From an archaeon (GTDB lineage Archaea; Hydrothermarchaeota; Hydrothermarchaeia; Hydrothermarchaeales; Hydrothermarchaeaceae), in assembly GCA_018830205.1 (NCBI GenBank), contig JAHJSX010000035.1:1-14040 (forward strand): DNA of 14,040 bases. The letters run 5' to 3'. Positions 6,979 to 14,040 of this stretch are shown here, piece after piece (position 1 is the first letter of the stretch; each line of letters begins with the position of its first letter). A model generated the notes under the pieces. It had not been told where the DNA came from. It saw nothing but the letters and a program-made list of their open reading frames with translations, and searched no databases. The position numbers and the translations under genes were made by a program.

Positions 6979-6992
6979 CTTCTCCTCTTTTA
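6979..6992 (+). terminator. Possible pyrimidine-rich archaeal terminator after the small protein
   Basis: A pyrimidine tract, cttctcctcttttat, begins just after the stop of the 107-aa protein. U-rich tracts without hairpins can stop archaeal RNA polymerase. It overlaps the start of the next gene's TATA box, so it is suggestive only. Confidence 0.25.
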
Positions 6993-6996
6993 TATC
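6989..6996 (+). promoter_or_regulatory. TATA box for leaderless GH57 amylase transcript
   Basis: TTTATATC at 6989-6996 is centred about 26 bases before the ATG at 7019, the spacing expected if transcription starts at or next to the start codon. No SD-like purine run precedes that ATG. The HQP motif at residues 11-13 leaves no room for a later start, so a leaderless mRNA is the simplest reading. A second TATA-like string (TATAAATA, 7005-7012) is too close to the start to serve this ORF. Confidence 0.5.
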
Positions 6997-7018
6997 AAGA
7001 ACTGTATAAATAGTAAGT

Positions 7019-8221
7019 ATGAGTTCTATTTCACTGTGCTTTGAAGTGCACCAACCGTTTAGAGTAAGGAAGGAGGTGCTAAAAGGAGAAGAGGACCTGT
7101 TTAACGCCTACTTTGACGACAAGGTAAACAGGGAGCTATTCGAAAGAATTTCTTACAAGTGCTATTATCCTGCAACCGAGATAATACTTGAGGAGATCAA
7201 CCGCTTTAAAGACGAATACAAGAAATTCAAGGTCGCCTTTAGCCTGTCAGGTATTTTTTTAGAGCAGTGCAAAGAATATAACCCAGGGCTTTTGGATCTT
7301 TTCCGCAAACTGGCAAAGAGCGGATGCGTTGAATTTCTCTCTCAGACTTATTACCATTCTCTGGCAGCCTTATATGAAAATAAAGATGAGTTTATCAGTC
7401 AGGTTGAACTGCATAGAAAAACGATTAAAAAATTATTGGGCACAAGTCCTGTGTTTTTCGAAAATACTGAGCTGATATTCAACAACGTAGTCGCGTCAAC
7501 TGTTGAGGGGATGGGCTTTAAGGGAATATTTTCAGAGGGTGTTGAGAGGGTTCTTGGCTGGCGCTCTCCAAACTATGTATACCACCCTTTTGGCAGCGAT
7601 ATTAAAGTTCTGATGCGAAACTACCAGCTTACAGACGACGTCGGGTTTCGCTTCTCTGCAAGGGACTGGAAGGAGTACCCTCTTACAGCAGAGAAGTATT
7701 CTGCATGGCTTGCAGGCACCCCCGGCCAGTGTATAAACCTCTTCATGGATTATGAGACTCTTGGCGAGCACCACTGGCCTGAAACAGGAATACATGAATT
7801 CCTCAGGTTTCTGCCTGGAGAGGTGCTCAAATACGACCACCTTGAGTTTCTGACACCCAGCGAAATAGCAGAAAAACATGCCGCTGTTGGCGAGGTGGAC
7901 GTGCCTGAATGGGAAACCACCTCATGGGCAGACCTTGAGCGCAGCACCGCTTGCTGGCTGAGCAACGATATGCAGCGAGAATGCTTTGATAGAATAAAGA
8001 GACTTGATGAAAAAGTGAAGATGTTGAAAGACAAAAAAATGCTTAATGTCTGGAGATACCTGCAGACAAGCGACCACCTTCATCATATTTACACAGAAGG
8101 CGGCGGGCCAGGAGAGGTGCACTCGTATTTCAGCCCTTGTGAAAGTGCAGTTGAGGCATTCAGAATTCTTGATGCCGTATTGACTGATTTTGAAAAAAGA
8201 GTAGAAAGAAAACTTAGATAA
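7019..8221 (+). CDS. GH57 alpha-amylase family glycoside hydrolase
   Basis: This 400-residue protein is of the short archaeal GH57 alpha-amylase type, which cleaves alpha-1,4-glucan by a retaining mechanism on an incomplete TIM barrel. Conserved regions appear in order: VHQPFR (10-15); GCVEFLSQTYYHSL (102-115); FFENTELIFNN (146-156), where E151 matches the nucleophile; LFMDYETLGEHHW (241-253), where D244 matches the acid/base; and a C-terminal helical part with WADLERSTACWLSND (303-317) and LQTSDHLHH (348-356). Both catalytic residues are present, unlike the inactive amylase-like members of the family. There is no signal peptide, so the substrate should be internal glucan or imported oligosaccharide. 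It follows the small protein by 51 bp and is convergent with glycogen synthase (13 bp between stops). A transferase rather than hydrolase activity cannot be excluded. Confidence 0.9.
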   Translation: MSSISLCFEVHQPFRVRKEVLKGEEDLFNAYFDDKVNRELFERISYKCYYPATEIILEEINRFKDEYKKFKVAFSLSGIFLEQCKEYNPGLLDLFRKLAKSGCVEFLSQTYYHSLAALYENKDEFISQVELHRKTIKKLLGTSPVFFENTELIFNNVVASTVEGMGFKGIFSEGVERVLGWRSPNYVYHPFGSDIKVLMRNYQLTDDVGFRFSARDWKEYPLTAEKYSAWLAGTPGQCINLFMDYETLGEHHWPETGIHEFLRFLPGEVLKYDHLEFLTPSEIAEKHAAVGEVDVPEWETTSWADLERSTACWLSNDMQRECFDRIKRLDEKVKMLKDKKMLNVWRYLQTSDHLHHIYTEGGGPGEVHSYFSPCESAVEAFRILDAVLTDFEKRVERKLR

Positions 8222-8234
8222 TTTTAATTGCCCT

Positions 8235-9473
8235 CTATATGACTTCCTCGTATAACTTTATTGTTTCCTCAACTATTTTTTGCATAGTAAAATGCTTGAA
8301 TACGCGCTTCCTTCCATGCACGCCCATCTCTTTTGCCTTATCAGGATAGTCAAGCAGGCTGATTAGTCCCCAAGCGATGTCAAGGGGTTTGTTTGCGTCT
8401 ACGTGTATGCCCGTCTGTTCCGGTCCAGATGGCACGACCTGGTCTCTAAATCCAGATATGCCGCTTGCACCGACCACAAGCGGTTTGCCAAGCGCCATGG
8501 CTTCCAGCGAGACTATCCCAAACGGCTCATAAAGCGAGGGGAAGATTGCAATGTCGCATGCCCCGTAGTGCAGTATCCGCTCCTCTTCTGAGACAAATTC
8601 AAATCTGGTAATGACATTGCGCTCAATGCCAAATTGTCTTATCATGTCACCGACGTTGTGTTCAAGCTCCCCAAAGCCAAGTACTACTAATTTCGCCCCG
8701 GGGTGCTTCTTTATGACATCCGGCATGGCCTTAAGCAGATTTATTATACCTTTCACCGCAGTCAGGCGCCCGACAAATAAAATCATTGTTTCGTCTTTAT
8801 TTATGCCATATCTTTCGCGCAGCTCTGAAATCTTCCCCTTGCCCTGTTGCTTGGGGTCGTACAGGTCTGTATCAACGCCATTCCAAGCTACGCTTATCTT
8901 ATTTGCATCCCAGCCGTGTCTTGCGAGGTCTTCTGCCATGGGGTAGCTCACAGTTATTACCTTGTCAGCCATCTCCCCGGCAGTATTTTCCAGGCGTGTT
9001 ATTACCTCGCTGCCGCCGTCCATGGTTCTGCCCCGCTCAGTTGAATGTACATGGAAAACAAGCGGCAGGTTTGTTTGCCTCTTTGCAGCCATGCCTGCAA
9101 TTGAACTGAGCCAGTCATGCGCGCATATAACATCAAATTTGTATTTTTCCTTTGCTATAAGCTCCCCTACAAATTTGGCTGCACTGAGTATGTTGTAGAC
9201 AAAAAGGTCGCTGAAGAAGTCAAGGTGTTTTCCCCAAATTTTAAGCTCATCCCCAACAAAAAGCGGAAAAATATCGCTTGTATTCACAAGCAGCGGGCGG
9301 TGTATTTCGACGCCATTCACTACTTCCCTGGTTGGAAGATTTCCAGGGTTCAGCGTGAACAATGATACTTCATGCCCAAGCTCCACCATCTTGGGTGCAA
9401 CATACTGCGCATAGGTCCCCAGCCCACCTACAATTCTAGGTGGATATTCCCAAACAAAGTATCCAATCCGCAT
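8235..9473 (-). CDS. Archaeal-type glycogen synthase (GT4/GT5)
   Basis: This 412-residue GT-B enzyme is predicted to transfer glucose from ADP- or UDP-glucose to the non-reducing end of an alpha-1,4-glucan. Motifs are YPPRIVGGLGTYAQYV (10-25), CAHDWLSS (117-124), FHVHSTERGR (140-149), WNGVD (197-201), FVGRLTAVKG (233-242), LGFGELE (265-271) and an intact EX7E, E316 to E324 in YEPFGIVSLEAM. Its length fits the compact archaeal enzymes and is shorter than bacterial GlgA. It has the same orientation as the debranching enzyme gene 105 bp upstream; that gap could hold its own promoter, and no clear SD precedes the ATG (GGGG lies about 11 bases away). It is the better of the two glycogen synthase candidates here because of the GGLGTY loop. 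The gene name glgA is plausible but not certain. Confidence 0.86.
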   Translation of the reverse strand: MRIGYFVWEYPPRIVGGLGTYAQYVAPKMVELGHEVSLFTLNPGNLPTREVVNGVEIHRPLLVNTSDIFPLFVGDELKIWGKHLDFFSDLFVYNILSAAKFVGELIAKEKYKFDVICAHDWLSSIAGMAAKRQTNLPLVFHVHSTERGRTMDGGSEVITRLENTAGEMADKVITVSYPMAEDLARHGWDANKISVAWNGVDTDLYDPKQQGKGKISELRERYGINKDETMILFVGRLTAVKGIINLLKAMPDVIKKHPGAKLVVLGFGELEHNVGDMIRQFGIERNVITRFEFVSEEERILHYGACDIAIFPSLYEPFGIVSLEAMALGKPLVVGASGISGFRDQVVPSGPEQTGIHVDANKPLDIAWGLISLLDYPDKAKEMGVHGRKRVFKHFTMQKIVEETIKLYEEVI

Positions 9474-9578
9474 TAAATCTCTTGCCCCGTATTAATTGAA
9501 CCAAATAAGCATTATTAAATCGCATTGTATAGTTAAATACGTATCGGCGCAGAAAAGAGAATGTATGTTCTATATGTT
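9474..9578 (-). promoter_or_regulatory. AT-rich gap with probable promoter for glycogen synthase and U-rich stop for the debranching gene
   Basis: On the minus strand, a pyrimidine tract (TTCTCTTTTCTG, about 9550-9561) follows the stop codon of the debranching enzyme and could end its transcript. AT-rich TATA-like strings (TTTAATAAT near 9511-9519, CTTATTTG near 9503-9510) lie 30-46 bases before the glycogen synthase ATG. An ATACGTAT palindrome sits at 9537-9544. None of these is decisive. Confidence 0.3.
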
Positions 9579-11579
9579 TCAATCAGTATCTAAAATATAC
9601 GGGTCGTTCCACTGCGACCACCACTGAACCGGGTTTTTCACTGGCACCAGGTCGCCCCCGTCGCAGCTGAACAGTTCCCCGTTGTAGAAGACAGCGCCTT
9701 CATTCATTTGATGTTCAAGGGCGCTCTCAAGGAGTTCTTTAATAGTCTCTTTCTCCCCTGCTCTCTCAAGAAGGCGGATGAGATATGGCGTGTCTCTTGG
9801 CCAGACGACTGCCTCGTGGTATTCGCTGTCTCCGTAATACACATTCTTGTCTGATTGCCTCACCAAAATTCCAAAGCTTTGCCCATCTCTTTTGACCAGC
9901 AAATTCTCCTTTATGGTGTCCACGAACGTTCTAAGTTCATCATCCGAGAATAAATCAGCAAGCAGGGATATCGCTACAACGGCAGGAGACCCAAGCGTTG
10001 AATCCTTCCTGCCTTCAAGAGTGACCGCGTTGTATAAGAGCCTATCATTTGCAAAAATCCGCTTGAAGCTTTCAATGGCCTTGGATAGCGTCTTTGAATA
10101 ATTGTCTTTTGGCCCCTCTATCGCGGCCCATGACCTAAGAGTTAGAATCCACTGTGCGTTAATCTCCGGCAGCAGGTATACTGGCTTATTCAGCTCATGC
10201 TGTTTTCCGCTTAAAATCAATTCCCTCTCCCAATCTTCCGGTATGCGTATTGGAACCTTGTGCCCATCCACGATGCGCATGCCGTCGGTCCATGAGTGCC
10301 AGGGCACGACAGATATAAGCCCGTTTTCATGCAGCACAGGAGGGCCGTTGATAGTATCCAAACTGTTTTTTTTGAACCCTTTGAACGTTTTCCTTGCATT
10401 TTTTGATATTTTTTCGGCCAGCCTGGAATCCCCTGTCCGTCTCACATACTCATCTGCCAGGATGTATGCAAGCAGGGTTGCATCTGCACTGTTGTAGTCT
10501 CCCGGAACTCTATTGGGGATTATTCCATCTTCATTTTGGAAATTGAAAGCAGAGAGAATCACTTTTTTTATTTCGTTGCCTTTTCCTATTCTAATCAGCG
10601 TTTCAATGTTATGAAGAAGCCCCTCGAACTCATCGCGCATCCACGGAGTCCTGAACCAAAAATCCCCTGCCTCGTGGAAAAAATGTTTATCAACATACAT
10701 CCCAAATTTTGTCATCGCAATGGTCCTGAAAGCTGTCTCGTCTTTCGCGCCAAGGGCTTTGACGATTCTACCTGCGTGCCCCTCCTCGGCCCTCTCGTTT
10801 TCCCTGCCCTCCTTCATTGCGAGTTCATTGAGTTTTTTGACCTCGCGCTCGGATTGTGCACATGAGACGGTTATCATTGCTGAATTTGAGGGGATTTCGA
10901 TTTCTCCTAGTGAGACCGGGATTTTGTCCTCGCCTATGAAAACTGCCTCCCCGGTTTCATTTCTGCGTCTGTAGCCAGACCCCATCTTATAATGCCAGTT
11001 TAGGCTGCGAAGCCATGTTTTTGCCGTGAAGTTTTTGGAATTGGTTCCCATCATTACTGAAACTGGGCCCCTGCCTAGCATCAACCCCCCATCTGTGGAA
11101 CTGCTCCAGTGCTCATCTGGAGAGGAATCGTGATACATGTGCCTGATGTCGGCTATCGGCTCCACTGCCAGACTTATTTCTTTGTCTTTGCCAGCAGATG
11201 CATCCAGAATCACGCTTGTAGCAATTCCCTCTGATTTGACATCAAGCAGATAGTAACCTACGTTTAGTTTTACCCCGGCGTTTTCGTATTTGTAAATCAC
11301 CCTCCAGGGAGAGGCTGAAACCGATTTTGGATGGAGACTCACATATTTCCCATTTATTTTAACGCCCGTGGCAATTCCGTCCAGCACATGCCAGTTCTCA
11401 AGACCAACAAGCATGCTCAGTCCCTCGTAAGGGTAATCTCGGTTTGGGATGATTTTATTTCCAAGTGGAACGGAATAAACCGAGCTAGACCATGACGCCT
11501 GGGGCCTCTTTAAAATGACGTGCTTTGTCTTTGCTGGGTTCCTGTGCTCGATTGGAGGGATATCAACGTAGAAGTTCAT
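9579..11579 (-). CDS. Glycogen debranching enzyme / amylo-alpha-1,6-glucosidase (GDE_C, GH133-like)
   Basis: This 666-residue cytosolic protein is predicted to hydrolyse alpha-1,6 branch points of glycogen. Residues about 1-240 form a beta-rich N-terminal domain. The rest is an (alpha/alpha)6-barrel of the GDE_C type with FWFRTPWMRDEFEGLL (307-322), DGIIPNRVPGDYNSADATLL (351-370), WHSWTDG (427-433), PEINAQW (471-477) and EYHEAVVWPRDTPYLI (586-601). The conserved acidic residues D316 and E317 (RDEF) and D432 are catalytic candidates, assigned by motif and not by structure. It contains no GH13 transferase domain, as in the bacterial/archaeal single-activity type. It starts four bases after the stop of the YjbQ gene, so the two share an operon, and glycogen synthase follows on the same strand. 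A related GH15-like glucosidase activity is the main alternative. Confidence 0.85.
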   Translation of the reverse strand: MNFYVDIPPIEHRNPAKTKHVILKRPQASWSSSVYSVPLGNKIIPNRDYPYEGLSMLVGLENWHVLDGIATGVKINGKYVSLHPKSVSASPWRVIYKYENAGVKLNVGYYLLDVKSEGIATSVILDASAGKDKEISLAVEPIADIRHMYHDSSPDEHWSSSTDGGLMLGRGPVSVMMGTNSKNFTAKTWLRSLNWHYKMGSGYRRRNETGEAVFIGEDKIPVSLGEIEIPSNSAMITVSCAQSEREVKKLNELAMKEGRENERAEEGHAGRIVKALGAKDETAFRTIAMTKFGMYVDKHFFHEAGDFWFRTPWMRDEFEGLLHNIETLIRIGKGNEIKKVILSAFNFQNEDGIIPNRVPGDYNSADATLLAYILADEYVRRTGDSRLAEKISKNARKTFKGFKKNSLDTINGPPVLHENGLISVVPWHSWTDGMRIVDGHKVPIRIPEDWERELILSGKQHELNKPVYLLPEINAQWILTLRSWAAIEGPKDNYSKTLSKAIESFKRIFANDRLLYNAVTLEGRKDSTLGSPAVVAISLLADLFSDDELRTFVDTIKENLLVKRDGQSFGILVRQSDKNVYYGDSEYHEAVVWPRDTPYLIRLLERAGEKETIKELLESALEHQMNEGAVFYNGELFSCDGGDLVPVKNPVQWWSQWNDPYILDTD

Positions 11580-11583
11580 GATT

Positions 11584-12003
11584 TCATATGCCCATGATTT
11601 GCAGCACCACTTCCCTTCGCCTCGCGGATGTGTCTAAGTTCATGAACACGATTTGCTGCCAGGTGCCGTGCACCACCTTTCCGTCAATGATGGGAACAAC
11701 CATACTCGGACCCATGATAGTAGCGCGCACATGGCTCTTGCCGTTGTCATCGTGCCATGTCCCGTGGTGTGCATAGTCCTTGCCGCTTGGCGCAAAAATC
11801 TCAAGCGCCTCTGGAATATCCTTGAGGAGTCCTGGCTCATACTCCATCGTCGTTATGACTCCTGTCGAGCCGGGTACAAAGATTGTGACCGTCCCATCCT
11901 TAATCCCTGACCCATCCACTGCATCCTGAACGGGACCGGTGATGTCTTTGATATCAACGTCTGCTTTTGTGTTTATGGACAGATACTTGCTTATGACCTT
12001 CAT
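11584..12003 (-). CDS. YjbQ/UPF0047 family protein (secondary thiamine-phosphate synthase fold)
   Basis: This 139-residue protein covers the whole YjbQ family length. Diagnostic residues are GSTGVI (45-50), the metal-type cluster H79-H80 and H84-D85-x-N87-x2-SH (90-91), ATIMGPS (94-100), GTWQQIVFMNLD (113-124) and ARRREVV (127-133). Family members have weak thiamine-phosphate synthase activity in vitro, but the cellular function is uncertain. The ATG is preceded by GGAG seven bases upstream. The stop is separated by only four bases from the debranching enzyme start, so co-transcription and probably coupled translation are expected. Nothing in the sequence explains a link to glycogen. The gene is divergent from a HAD hydrolase, with 46 bp between their starts. 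Confidence 0.88.
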   Translation of the reverse strand: MKVISKYLSINTKADVDIKDITGPVQDAVDGSGIKDGTVTIFVPGSTGVITTMEYEPGLLKDIPEALEIFAPSGKDYAHHGTWHDDNGKSHVRATIMGPSMVVPIIDGKVVHGTWQQIVFMNLDTSARRREVVLQIMGI

Positions 12004-12049
12004 TTCTGCTCTCCATTTTTTATCTTAGTTATTATTATAACCTTATTAT
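12004..12049. promoter_or_regulatory. Compact divergent promoter between yjbQ-like and HAD genes
   Basis: Only 46 bases separate two divergent starts. On the plus strand, TTTTTATC (12017-12024) lies about 29 bases before the HAD ATG, which has no SD, suggesting a leaderless mRNA. On the minus strand, TATAATAAGG overlapping the HAD start (about 12042-12051) could drive yjbQ, leaving a short leader with GGAG at 12011-12014. The two promoters would overlap and may compete. Confidence 0.35.
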
Positions 12050-12676
12050 ATGATAAAAGTACTTTCTTTCGATGTTGATGGCACGCTGGTCGACGGCAGG
12101 TTCGCGGACATGTTCTGGAATGACGGGGTGCCAAAGCTTTATGCCGAGAAAGTTGGGCTGAGCTTTGATGAGGCAAAGGATTACCTGCAGGGAAGGTATG
12201 ACGAAATCGGGGACTGTGATTTGCGGTGGTACCTGCCGGAGTACTGGTTCGCGGAGCTTGGAATTGACAAAAATCCAAAGGAGCTGGTGATGGAGTACGC
12301 CTGCGAGATAGATGTCTTCCCGGAAGTGCCGGAAGTCCTTAGGAAGCTATCAGAAAAGTACATGCTCGTCGCCTCCTCAAACGCTCCAAGAATCTTTCTT
12401 GAAGAATCCATCAAAGGCCTTTGCGAGTATTTCAAGCATACTTTCTCCTCCACTACAGACTTTGGGCTTGTAAAAAAGCTTCCAGAGTTCTATCATACCC
12501 TCTTTGAGGTCCTTCATATTGAGCCAAGTGAACTGGTGCATGTCGGCGACCATTTCGAGTTCGACTACAATGTGCCAAGCCAAGCTGGCGTGAAATCGTT
12601 CTTTTTGGATAGAAAAAATAAAGGAAACAGAGGACATGTGCTGCGGGATTTAAGCGAGCTTGAAGGCCGTCTTTAA
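12050..12676 (+). CDS. HAD-superfamily hydrolase
   Basis: This 208-residue phosphatase-type HAD protein has all four motifs: FDVDGT (7-12; nucleophile D8 and acid D10), VASSN (107-111) with S109 or S110, K142/K143 in motif III, and VGDHFEFD (165-172) with D167 and D172 for Mg binding. A helical cap of C1 type lies between motifs I and II, about residues 15-88, rich in aromatic residues (W23, W60, Y62, Y65, W66). Substrate is unknown. The neighbourhood would suit a sugar phosphate, for example releasing free glucose or trehalose from a phosphate ester, but that is inference. It ends four bases from the convergent histidine kinase gene. The ATG has no SD, and the short upstream gap suggests leaderless expression. 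Confidence 0.85.
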   Translation: MIKVLSFDVDGTLVDGRFADMFWNDGVPKLYAEKVGLSFDEAKDYLQGRYDEIGDCDLRWYLPEYWFAELGIDKNPKELVMEYACEIDVFPEVPEVLRKLSEKYMLVASSNAPRIFLEESIKGLCEYFKHTFSSTTDFGLVKKLPEFYHTLFEVLHIEPSELVHVGDHFEFDYNVPSQAGVKSFFLDRKNKGNRGHVLRDLSELEGRL

Positions 12677-12678
12677 AG

Positions 12679-12696
12679 CGCTAATCCTCTTTAGCG
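12679..12696. terminator. Perfect 6-bp stem-loop between convergent genes
   Basis: CGCTAA (12679-12684) and TTAGCG (12691-12696) form a perfect inverted repeat with a six-base loop, TCCTCT. It begins two bases after the HAD stop codon and includes the last codons and TAG stop of the kinase gene on the other strand. It may help end transcription or protect 3' ends from both sides, though archaeal termination does not usually need a hairpin. Confidence 0.4.
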
Positions 12697-13832
12697 ATTT
12701 GTAGTGTAAAGTAAAACCGGGTAAGATGCCCAATTTCGCTTTCAACACCCACCTTTCCGCCGTGTGCTTCGACGAGTTCTTTTACAATGGCCAGCCCCAT
12801 GCCAGTGCCCCCGTAAGTGCGGCTTGTGGAAGCGTCTGCCTGGAAAAACTTATTGAAAACTTCTGGAATGTCACTTTCTGCGATTCCAATCCCTGTGTCT
12901 TTTACGCCGACCTCAACGAATTCTCCAATTTGTCTTGCTTCAATTGAAATACTGCCGCCCTTTTTGTTGAACTTTATTGCATTGCCAAGCAGGTTTCTCA
13001 TGACATGTTCTGTGTGTTTTCTGCTTGCACTAACTTTTGGCATGCTCTTTTCAACTATTACCTCCAGATTAATGCCTTTTTGCGATATTGAATCCTTAAC
13101 CTGTTCGACTGAATAGGATATGACGCCACCAATATCAATGGCTTCGAGTTTCAGAAACCGGTCTTTATCCCCCAGATGTGAGGCCGCCATGAGGTCGTCT
13201 ATGATTAAATTCTGCCTGCCAAGAGCCTCATCGGCCATTTTTAAAAGTTCGTTTTTCTCTTTTTCGTCTTTTGTGTCTGTTACAAGCTCAAGCGCCCCTT
13301 TGGTGATAAAAAGAGGGGTGCGCAGCTCGTGGGTCACGTTGGCGATTAGATTGCTTTTTAGCTCATCAAGGGACTTCAGTTTCTCATATGCTTTTTGAAG
13401 TTCGGCGTACGCCTCTTCCAGCTCCTCTTCTGCCTTTTTGCGCTCGCCAGTCATGAAGTTGAATCCCATTACCAGCTGGCCCAGTTCGTCTTGGCTTGTC
13501 ACGTCTATTTTTTCATCGAATTTGCCCTCTGCAACGTTCATTACGCCCTTCGTCAGCTCCTCAATGGGCCTTGTTATCGACCTGGAGAGAACTATTGCTA
13601 TAATTAAAACTATGAAAATTCCCGCAATTGTGAGGCCAGTCCCGATTGTTACGAAGCGGTTGGCGATGCTCTCAACAACCGTTTGCTCGAGTCCCTCACT
13701 CACCAACGTCTTCTTGAGGACCTGCTGAAAAATGCCGTTTATGGCAATTCCCCATGCTGTGATAACCAGGAAAAAGACTACTACAATATTGTTTCTCAGG
13801 CTTGATTTCATGGGTTCGATTTCGTGTGCCAT
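12681..13832 (-). CDS. Membrane sensor histidine kinase (HAMP, HisKA, HATPase_c)
   Basis: With the ATG start the protein has 383 residues. It contains two membrane helices (about 14-34 and 62-83) separated by only about 27 residues, then HAMP (about 84-136), a coiled coil (about 131-157, EEELEEAYAELQKAYEKL), HisKA with phosphoacceptor H168 in NVTHELRTPL, and HATPase_c with N284 (N-box), DTGIGI (312-317) and GGTGMGL (341-347). It should autophosphorylate on His and pass phosphate to a response regulator, but none is encoded in the window. The start at 13832 was chosen because GAAGGA precedes the ATG at good spacing; an upstream in-frame TTG at 13847 overlaps the transporter stop and lacks an SD. 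The tiny external loop suggests that it senses the membrane or a partner protein, perhaps the adjacent transporter. Confidence 0.9.
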   Translation of the reverse strand: MAHEIEPMKSSLRNNIVVVFFLVITAWGIAINGIFQQVLKKTLVSEGLEQTVVESIANRFVTIGTGLTIAGIFIVLIIAIVLSRSITRPIEELTKGVMNVAEGKFDEKIDVTSQDELGQLVMGFNFMTGERKKAEEELEEAYAELQKAYEKLKSLDELKSNLIANVTHELRTPLFITKGALELVTDTKDEKEKNELLKMADEALGRQNLIIDDLMAASHLGDKDRFLKLEAIDIGGVISYSVEQVKDSISQKGINLEVIVEKSMPKVSASRKHTEHVMRNLLGNAIKFNKKGGSISIEARQIGEFVEVGVKDTGIGIAESDIPEVFNKFFQADASTSRTYGGTGMGLAIVKELVEAHGGKVGVESEIGHLTRFYFTLQIAKED

Positions 13833-13843
13833 TTTATTTTCCT

Positions 13844-14040
13844 TCAAATGATATAAAGTCCAATGAAAAACGTAAATGTGGCTGCGAAAAATCCTGCAAA
13901 AGCCATTAAAATGGCTTTAGTGCCGTTGTTGCTAAGCAGCTCCTTTGCATCGGCGTTCAAACCCACTGCCGCCAGGGCTGTTGCCCAGAGTATATTATAA
14001 AGTGGCTTAATCACAGGGGTCATGGAATTATTGTAAAAGG
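13844..14040 (-). CDS. C-terminal fragment of YeiH-type (PSE/UPF0324) membrane transporter
   Basis: This minus-strand frame is open from the window edge to a TGA at 13846-13844 and encodes about 65 residues. The visible end has a membrane helix followed by ATALAAVGLNADAKELL and then a final helix of about 20 hydrophobic residues (AILMAFAGFFAATF and onward). The A-x-A-A-x-G-L-[NS]-x-D pattern followed by a last helix matches the C-terminus of the YeiH 'putative sulfate exporter' family as I remember it. The family's substrate is not firmly known. The gene continues beyond the window. Only 11 bases separate its stop from the histidine kinase ATG, so the two are co-transcribed. Other multi-helix transporters with a similar end cannot be excluded from so short a piece. 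Confidence 0.7.
   Translation of the reverse strand, partial: FYNNSMTPVIKPLYNILWATALAAVGLNADAKELLSNNGTKAILMAFAGFFAATFTFFIGLYII

Noticed and set aside
7005..7012. TATAAATA as promoter of the GH57 gene
   Set aside because: It is only 7-14 bases before the ATG, so transcription would start inside the gene after the essential HQP motif region; TTTATATC at 6989-6996 fits better.
13845..13847. TTG as the start of the histidine kinase
   Set aside because: It overlaps the transporter stop and has no SD; the ATG at 13832-13830 five codons later has GAAGGA at good spacing. The difference is only five residues.

Overview
The window looks archaeal. Promoter-like sites are TATA boxes with purine/A-rich BRE-like stretches. 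At least one gene (the GH57 amylase) has no Shine-Dalgarno (SD) sequence and a TATA box placed for leaderless transcription. One gene starts with TTG behind a perfect GGAGGT. Arg AGG/AGA and Ile ATA codons are common, and the key proteins (TreT, short archaeal-type glycogen synthase, short GH57 amylase, GDE_C-type debranching enzyme) are typical of archaea. I cannot name the phylum: euryarchaeal and Altiarchaeota/DPANN-like lineages all remain possible. No rRNA, tRNA, CRISPR array or insertion sequence was seen, and coding density is very high (largest gap 247 bp).

Layout. (1) 1-1559, plus: a small DUF5752-like protein translationally coupled (ATGA overlap) to a trehalose synthase TreT. (2) 5176-1546, minus: a tight three-gene operon of sugar-1-phosphate nucleotidyltransferase, GalT-like nucleotidylyltransferase and a GT4 glycosyltransferase, whose end overlaps the end of treT. 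(3) 5177-5423: a divergent promoter region with repeated AAAGTCTATT-type elements. (4) 5424-8221, plus: glycogen-synthase-like GT4, a small Lys-tailed protein and a GH57 alpha-amylase. (5) 12003-8235, minus: YjbQ, debranching enzyme and glycogen synthase, convergent with the amylase. (6) 12050-12676, plus: HAD hydrolase. (7) 14040-12681, minus: the 3' end of a YeiH-like membrane transporter followed by a sensor histidine kinase.

How it fits together (inference). Genes 1-10 form a cytosolic alpha-glucan and trehalose island; none of these enzymes shows a signal peptide. The nucleotidyltransferase and GalT-like enzyme could supply activated hexose. The two glycogen-synthase-like enzymes would polymerise it, the debranching enzyme and GH57 amylase would break the polymer down, and TreT would link glucose and nucleotide sugar to trehalose. 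No glycogen phosphorylase, branching enzyme or sugar transporter lies in the window. The YjbQ, HAD and kinase/transporter genes are less clearly connected.

The most interesting observations are: the 90-aa protein before treT and the 107-aa Lys-tailed protein before the amylase share an ungapped W-I-x2-[IL]-G-x4-A-x-K-I block, suggesting one accessory family used twice; the GT4 at 1546-2808 has Gln in place of the second Glu of its EX7E motif; the divergent promoter carries repeated operator-like elements; and YjbQ is almost fused in operon with a debranching enzyme.
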